From Clitoria ternatea (taxonomy: Eukaryota > Streptophyta > Magnoliopsida > Fabales > Fabaceae): a stretch of 64,000 nt of DNA. This document shows positions 58,721-64,000 of the stretch, in pieces. The notes beneath the pieces were generated by a model that made no database searches, was not told where the DNA came from, and worked only from the letters and a program-made list of their open reading frames with translations. Position 1 is the stretch's first letter. Every line of letters begins with the position of its first letter. Position numbers and translations under genes: made by a program. Location of the stretch: assembly GCA_037962975.1 (NCBI GenBank), contig CM075674.1, positions 83,778,501 to 83,842,500 of the forward strand. Reading direction: 5' to 3'.

Positions 58721-60314
58721 TACTAAATTCATCAATTGTCACCACTGACTCTCAGACAAAATTGACGCCTAGTATCCGGATGCTAAAGGATCGGCCTTCA
58801 GCTGGGTCCTACTTGATATCCCGTGAACCCTACTTGGTTCACCGAGTCCTGCTTGACTCTCCACCTCGACCACTGGGTCCTGCTTGACCACTGGGTAGCT
58901 CAACTAGGCACAAAAACCACGGGAGCCGGAAATGAGGGGCTATACATACTGTCGGCCGTCCCACACCACATAATCATATATCATATCTCAGTCATTACAT
59001 ATCATCAACAAACAACAGATGCAACTACTAGAAACTGGCATGTGCTCGCAATACAGGGCGACCGACTTGTCAAGCCCATCCATCACTTTGCCACTGGGCG
59101 ACCTACTTGTCAAGCCTGTCAATATAATGCCATCACACATAATCAATTATATAGTATAAACATTCAATCCCTTTACTGGAAGCCTGCCAGGAGCCGCTCA
59201 TTGACCGTGCAACGCACCGGCAACCACTCCCCGCCCTCAACAGTATACAGGGTATCTCATTCATAATATACAACTTAATATAATTAAAGCATTATTAATC
59301 AAACACAATTATCAGAAGTTGACATGTGTTTACCACACAGAATAACTGACTTGCTAACTCATCAACATACTGTCAACTCTTTTATTAACACAACTAAATC
59401 TCATCATAAACCATACACAATTCACATTCATGCATACATACACATGCAACTATCATCCAATATTTCTTACCGTGTCCATAATCGGTTCAGCGACTCAGAC
59501 CCAAATATATCCTATTCTAATTAATTATAACCCGAACACCCCCTTACCTCTATTCCAAGCTTCAACGATTTGCTCTTGGTGTTGATTACATCCTCTAAGC
59601 GCTGGGTTCATGGTTTCTCCTCTGAATCCAGCACCAGCTTTGTCAATCAGTGCTCCAGTGTTTGTTCTGCTACCTACGGGGGTCGGAATGCAAAACCCGT
59701 TAATGTCATACCACCCTCTCAGTCTAAAGACCATTTTTGAGCTCACACTCACCAGAGGAGTGGAAAACAGAGCCTTACCCCGCCATGCATGACCATTCGG
59801 TCAGGGAGTAAAAATGAAAAGAGACGAGATAACTCAAACTAAAGAGTCCATCATACTCACCTTGAAACCACGGTCACGGAAATGTAGTTATCTCAAAGTT
59901 TTGATGCGAAATGGACCTTCCTCTGGAGCATGCAGCTCGGCAGCGATGGAGGAAGGAGAAGAAGAAAAAGAAACAGACGAGAAGGAGAAAGAAGAAGTGG
60001 GCTCGTGTGAATAATTAGGAGGGAGAAAGGAAACCACTATTATTTAAGGCTCAGGGGCAAAACAGCCTTTTTCCCCATTTCTTTTATAATTTCCTCAAAA
60101 GTTTTAATTAAACTTTTCTCTTCTTCTAATCACACCTCACTTAACCCTTTTAAAATTAATCAATCAAATAAATTTTATTTATTTCCACAATAGTTAATTA
60201 TTCATAATTGCCTTTATTTTAATAATAATTCATAAAATACCCAATAAATCTCTAAAATATTTATTAATATTTTCCACTCATCATAATTTTTACTAAAATA
60301 TCAGGGATGTTACA

Positions 60315-60824
60315 TCCACCCCTCCTAAGAAGGGATTTCGTCGCTGAGATCCACCTGTCTTGGGAACATCGCCCACCACTATTCATCCATGACATACAGT
60401 CATTCCATATTCCTGAAATCGATGCGCTTATATTCCTTCAAATTGTAGCACCATTTTATGTACGCAGCTATCATCTTACAGGCAACAACCATAAATACGC
60501 ACCCCATCTTATCTCACTTTATTAATCTTACTAAATATATGTTAATTTCTCACTCAGCATATCTTATAATGTATTTAAATCATCCAATTACCTTCTTAAC
60601 TTATCACTCCATTTTCAAAATTTACCAGCAACTCACAGCTCTTACTGTGTTACAACATTCATCTCTCATCGCCTATCACTCACTGATCACCTAGTCTTAT
60701 CTTCATTCACCATTATTCTGCTACATAAATGCCTACGGGGCACCAAGATCACATCTATCTTCCCAATGTCACACAGCCTCTACTGTCCATGTAACCATCT
60801 GAGGTGATCAGTCTCAGTAGTTCA
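60315..60824 (-). other. 3' internal end of the minus-strand gypsy element
   Basis: On the minus strand the purine-rich AGGAGGGGTGGA (60315-60326) abuts the LTR, preceded by a short frame ending M-F-P-R-Q-V-D-L-S-D-E-I-P-S and a TAG, as at the very end of gypsy pol regions. The rest shows no conserved pol domain. The Sirevirus LTR cuts in at 60825. Confidence 0.55.
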
Positions 60825-62259
60825 TGTTATTCAAGTGGCCTCTCAAGGGGGGGGTGAATTGAGTTTTTAAAACTTTGCTTGGAATGCCTTTGAACTTGAT
60901 TCTTTTATCACAAGTTTAAAGATTATGCAGGTGAAATCAAGTTTAATGCAAGAGACAATGCAAAACAAGAGGTGTACGTAGCTGAGACAATTTATCAAAC
61001 ACTTGGTGTGCAATATTCAAAGTTAACTAATTCAAGCAAGCTTAAGTATATAAGCCACAATCAACCAACACAAATCAATTAAGTGCAGTATATGAATGTA
61101 AAAGAGTAAGGGAGAAGAGCTTGCAAACCGATTTAACGAGTTCCACTAACCTCGGTGTACGTCTCGCCTTCAAGCAACCCACTTGAAGGATTTCCACTAT
61201 TGAGATTTAGAGATTACAAGCTATGAGCAATTGCAGCTTCCTAGTGTCCCACACTCAAGAACTCAATCCTCACTAGCACAAGGGTAACCCACCCAATCTC
61301 TCAAACTCTCAATACCCAAAGGTTGAACCCCAACCTTTGTGACCACTCAACCTAGAGTGAAAACCTTTGTGTTTGGTGTAGTGTTTACAAGCAAGTAACT
61401 CTCTTAATAGAGTAGATATACAAATGAATGTTCTCTCAAATTCTAACTCTCAACAAGAGAGGATATACAAGTTGAAGTTCTAAGTTTCAGAAAAATGAAA
61501 CTATACAAGAATAAAACTCACAAGATTCAAGAATTGATTTCCTTTGATGGATGTGACTCTTCCTTTTTAGTGGCTTGAGGAATTCTTGCATTTATAGAGC
61601 TTGGAGATGAGCATAATGGAGTTCCTAGCCGTTGCATATGATGGGTGTCTGAGGGATGTGGAGAAATGAGCTGGTTTCCACTTAAAAAGCACTTTCCCCA
61701 ATTTTTGGCACTATCGTAATCGATTACGTCTCGATTACACTTTGAAATTTTCAGTGTAATTCGTGCTGTAATTGATTAGCCTATCCCTGGTAATAAATTA
61801 GATTCGACTCAGAACCTTTGTAATCGATTACTTCTTGCCTTGTAATCGATTATTGATGGCACCTGATGCATTTAATTTGGTTACGCAGCTTGGTAATTGA
61901 TTGTTCTTGTATGTAATCGATTAGTTGTCATTCCAGGAGCTTTGTAATCGATTGTATATGTCCTGTAATCGATTAGTGAAAATACCTGATGCATTTAATT
62001 CAAACAGAGGCTCAGTAATCGATTAGTCTTGCTGGTGTAATCGATTAGATACGAAATAGGGTCCTTGTAATTGATTAGTCTTCATTGTGTAGTCGATTAT
62101 TTGATGAAACAGAAGCTATCTAATCAATTATATATCCTGTGTATTTGATTATCCTGCGTGTTTTTGTAGTTCTGATGCATTTTCTTGTTTCTCTAATTAT
62201 TCTTTAAGAGTCGTTTGTCATTATCAAAATCCGTGAACCTGAAAGCATATTCAAACACA
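60825..62259 (-). repeat. 3' LTR of a Sirevirus (Ty1/copia, Maximus/SIRE clade)
   Basis: 1435 bp. On the minus strand it begins TGTGTTTGAATATG right after a polypurine tract, and ends CAATTCACCCCCCCC...TTGAATAACA. The CAATTCACCCCCC end is typical of Sirevirus LTRs. The left 5-mer outside is GTTCA (60820-60824); its partner is beyond the window. Confidence 0.75.
61715..62155. repeat. GTAATCGATTAC palindrome cluster in the Sirevirus LTR
   Basis: About fifteen copies or near copies of the 12-bp palindrome GTAATCGATTAC (variants TAATCGATTA, TAATTGATTA), mostly in pairs about 20-25 bp apart and separated by dissimilar text. Two drifted copies are also seen at 9580-9660. Confidence 0.85.
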
Positions 62260-62550
62260 TTCTCCCCCTTTTTGATGATGACAACCAATGTTCATCTCTT
62301 GAGAGTTGTTAGTTCAAAAGCTTATCTCCAAAAAAAATGTTCAAATTTTGCACAATGTTATCTTAATTCAAAAGTATCTTTTAAGCATTATCTCAGATTC
62401 TGCATTATCATTATCTCTTATTTCAAAATATCTCCCCCTATCTAAGAGAGTTTTATGCCTTAGAGATAGTTTTCTAATTTGTTAACCAACAGTTTTTAGC
62501 ACTTGTTCCATCGGAATGAACCTAAGTATTTCTCCCCCTTTGGAATCATA
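62260..62550 (-). promoter_or_regulatory. Multiple polypurine tracts of the Sirevirus
   Basis: Three purine tracts read on the minus strand: CATCATCAAAAAGGGGGAGA (next to the LTR, 62260-62279), TAGGGGGAGA (62431-62440) and CCAAAGGGGGAGA (62531-62543). Repeated AAGGGGGAGA tracts before the 3' LTR are a reported hallmark of Sireviruses. Confidence 0.8.
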
Positions 62551-62674
62551 AAAAATAATAGAGCAATAGAGGAATATAACAGAATGAGAAGTTTATTAAT
62601 ATTGCAGAAACGGAAATTACAGAAATTAAAATTGCAGAATGAAAACAGAAAGATTAAAGCATAATAAAGCAGAT

Positions 62675-63739
62675 CTAGTTATCCGGATGGAAAAAGCGAA
62701 ATTCAGAAATCTGGTGGGACAGCTCATCGTAACGTTGTTGCATCATTTCAAAGTATTGTTGTTCAGTCATTTGGAACTCTTGAATAGAGTTCTCAATTCG
62801 ATCGAACCGACGGTCAAGGTGTGCATAAAGTGATGCGAAGGGGTCAGCAGGGGCGGATGGTTCAGCTTGAGTAGCAGGAGGAGGAGGGGCAGGTTCATTG
62901 GTAGGAGCTTCAAAAGGAATGTTGGCATGGATGCCGTCCATTTTTGAGTACCAAGCTTCATTCACAAAAACGATGTCCATCTTTGTAAGATGATAGGTGC
63001 CAACGCAAGCCTTGGGAGGCACTTTTTCGGACAACTCTCCAGCCAAGTCGACTCCAAAAGCTTTAAAGATTTTAGTGAGCAGGATGGCGTAGGGAAGCTT
63101 TTGCTGGTCTTTGTCATGGAGCATGTGCAGCTTAAGCATTTGAACCCAGTTAATCTCCTTTTGGTGCTGCATGGCCCACATCAAGAGAACATTATCCTCT
63201 TCAACCAGAGCATAGTTCCCACCACGAGGAAGCAACATCTTGACCAAAAAGAAGTGAAGGAGACGGTTTTTCATGGTCAAGTGGTCTACCAGTTTGTGGT
63301 TGCTCCTTGGGCGATCAACCTTCCAAAGTGATTGCCGGGCAGTGATGGCATTGAAACCCCATTCATCTTCAGGATCTCCTCCGTTAAACTCAGCATCATT
63401 GAGGGGCAGTAGAGTGATTTCTACCAGTTGGGCATTGGTGAGCCTAAGGGTCACATTTTTGACTTTTGATTCCAGCAACCCATTTGTAAGTTTTAGGTTG
63501 CAGTAGAATACCCTTATGAGTTTAGGGTAATAGAGCTTTTCCTTGTGGGTGAGAAAGAGAAAAAAGTTATAATGGTGGAGGCTTTGAGTGAAGGTGAGGC
63601 TAGGGTGGTCAAATGTCTCAACGTTGATGTAGTGGGGGAAGATTATATCCTTCTTAGAAAAGTTGTTGATAAAGTTTTGAAGATCTCTAAAGGTAGTGAA
63701 AAATCTAGAGAAGTCAAGAGGGTTGTGGGTTTGGGCCAT
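62675..63739 (-). CDS. Sirevirus extra ORF, 'putative plant transposon protein' type (354 aa), intact
   Basis: The ATG at 63739 (MAQTHNPLDF) was chosen because the upstream extension begins only with TTG. The frame is open to TAG 62675-62677. Landmarks: Y-P-K-L-I-R-V-F-Y-C-N-L near residue 72, L-T-N-A-Q-L-V-E, W-G-F-N-A-I-T-A-R, L-L-P-R-G-G-N-Y, a Pro/Ala-rich linker (PAPPPPATQAEPSAPA) and a C-terminal amphipathic helix with Gln-rich QMTEQQYFEMMQQRYDE. This resembles the PF20167-type protein of unknown function often found in legume LTR elements, at the place where Sireviruses carry an envelope-like ORF after pol. No signal peptide or transmembrane segment is evident, so a membrane role is not supported. 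A TATAAA box lies about 160 bp upstream. Function unknown. Confidence 0.7.
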   Translation of the reverse strand: MAQTHNPLDFSRFFTTFRDLQNFINNFSKKDIIFPHYINVETFDHPSLTFTQSLHHYNFFLFLTHKEKLYYPKLIRVFYCNLKLTNGLLESKVKNVTLRLTNAQLVEITLLPLNDAEFNGGDPEDEWGFNAITARQSLWKVDRPRSNHKLVDHLTMKNRLLHFFLVKMLLPRGGNYALVEEDNVLLMWAMQHQKEINWVQMLKLHMLHDKDQQKLPYAILLTKIFKAFGVDLAGELSEKVPPKACVGTYHLTKMDIVFVNEAWYSKMDGIHANIPFEAPTNEPAPPPPATQAEPSAPADPFASLYAHLDRRFDRIENSIQEFQMTEQQYFEMMQQRYDELSHQISEFRFFHPDN

Positions 63740-63910
63740 AGAAGACCTTGCCCTTTTAATGGTTCTTGAAGAAGATATAATACCAGTAAAGTGCAAAGAA
63801 AAAGAGAAGAGAATGAGAGAATGGAGAGGAAAGCTCTTGAGGCTTGAGAGATTGGAAGAATGAAGAGGTAGTGTGAGATGAGAGAGAAAGGAGAGGGGAA
63901 TTTATAGGGA
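63740..63910 (-). promoter_or_regulatory. Promoter and 5' leader of the Sirevirus extra ORF
   Basis: On the minus strand TCCCTATAAATTCCCC (TATA at 63901-63906) is followed by a CT-rich leader (TCTCTCTCATCTC...) of about 130 nt up to the ATG. This is the layout of an ordinary plant Pol II gene. It suggests a separate subgenomic transcript rather than translation as part of pol. Confidence 0.55.
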
Positions 63911-64000
63911 AAAATAGGTCTAGAATGGTGAAAAATAGGTTTAATTAGGTGGAGAAGTTGAAGTACCTTGAAAAATAGCAGTTTGACCGCTCTAGTACCG
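63911..64000. other. Window edge, Sirevirus interior
   Basis: No recognisable pol sequence in the last 90 bases. The element continues beyond the right edge. Confidence 0.5.

Larger units (their letters stand above)
57056..60314 (-). repeat. Long 3' LTR of a minus-strand Ty3/gypsy element
   Basis: On the minus strand it begins TGTAACATCCCTGATA at 60314, directly after a polypurine tract, and ends GGTCGTCACA at 57056 (3259 bp). The start matches the Tekay LTR style (TGTAACATCCCG...). It contains two kinds of CACTCGG array. ORFs within (57322-57756, 58823-59266 and others) are repeat-driven. Only one LTR is present, with internal sequence on its right side, so it is the 3' end of a truncated or edge-cut element, not a solo LTR. 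Confidence 0.75.

Noticed and set aside
57056..60314. Solo LTR interpretation
   Set aside because: The right side is a polypurine tract and a pol-end-like frame, not a matching target duplication, so it is a 3' LTR with internal sequence.
61715..62155. CRISPR-like or integron-like pattern from palindromes with unique spacers
   Set aside because: Plant nuclear context, short variable palindromes and no associated proteins; it lies within an LTR.
62990..63769. Plus-strand ORFs opposite the Sirevirus extra ORF
   Set aside because: Antisense shadows; the minus frame is longer and family-like.

Overview
This is plant nuclear DNA, most likely from a legume. One ordinary host gene, the 3' end of a GATA-type zinc-finger transcription factor, lies at the left edge (2-682, + strand). 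Almost everything else is AT-rich intergenic DNA and nested transposable elements. The legume suggestion rests on the look of the repeats (GTAATCGATTAC-rich Sirevirus LTR, Tekay and Tat families) and was not tested by a search.

Layout. 1-1.35 kb: GATA gene end and 3' flank. 1.35-13.6 kb: AT-rich intergenic DNA with microsatellites, a candidate MITE, a complete non-autonomous CACTA element with a TGA target-site duplication (7569-9192), a fragment of an En/Spm transposase-associated domain (about 10.04-10.26 kb) and a SINE candidate. 13.6-25.3 kb: an old, degenerate LTR element interrupted by a complete but coding-dead Ty3/gypsy Tekay chromovirus (15143-24285, TSD TTGTA, two 2253-bp LTRs). 26.2-33.5 kb: a minus-strand LINE remnant split by a Ty1/copia Tork/Tnt1-like element (26750-32293, two 724-bp LTRs). 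34.4-52.0 kb: an En/Spm-like transposase fragment split by a 16.7-kb Ty3/gypsy Tat-lineage element on the minus strand (34680-51397, TSD ATTTC, two 739-bp LTRs). 52-57 kb: LTR remnants and two non-autonomous hAT elements, one of which contains a solo Tat LTR (54266-54982, TSD AAAAC). 57-60.8 kb: the 3' LTR and 3' end of another minus-strand Ty3/gypsy element. 60.8-64 kb: the 3' part of a minus-strand Sirevirus (LTR, three polypurine tracts and an intact 354-residue extra ORF), continuing past the right edge.

Most notable system. Downstream of its minus-strand gag-pol, the Tat element carries two diverged tandem copies of a plus-strand (antisense) accessory gene. Each has a transposase_28-like N-terminal exon, one short intron (87 and 82 nt) at the same position, and a coiled-coil C-terminal exon. 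Between and beside them lie a duplicated polypurine-like tract and several tandem-repeat blocks. A CCGAGTG-type heptamer array also recurs in three separate retroelements in this window.

Decay. The three coding-dead elements are broken mainly by C-to-T or G-to-A changes (CGA, CAA, CAG or TGG becoming stops; catalytic Asp to Asn; Cys to Tyr; Gly to Arg), as expected for deamination of methylated, silenced DNA. All family names come from motif recognition by eye.
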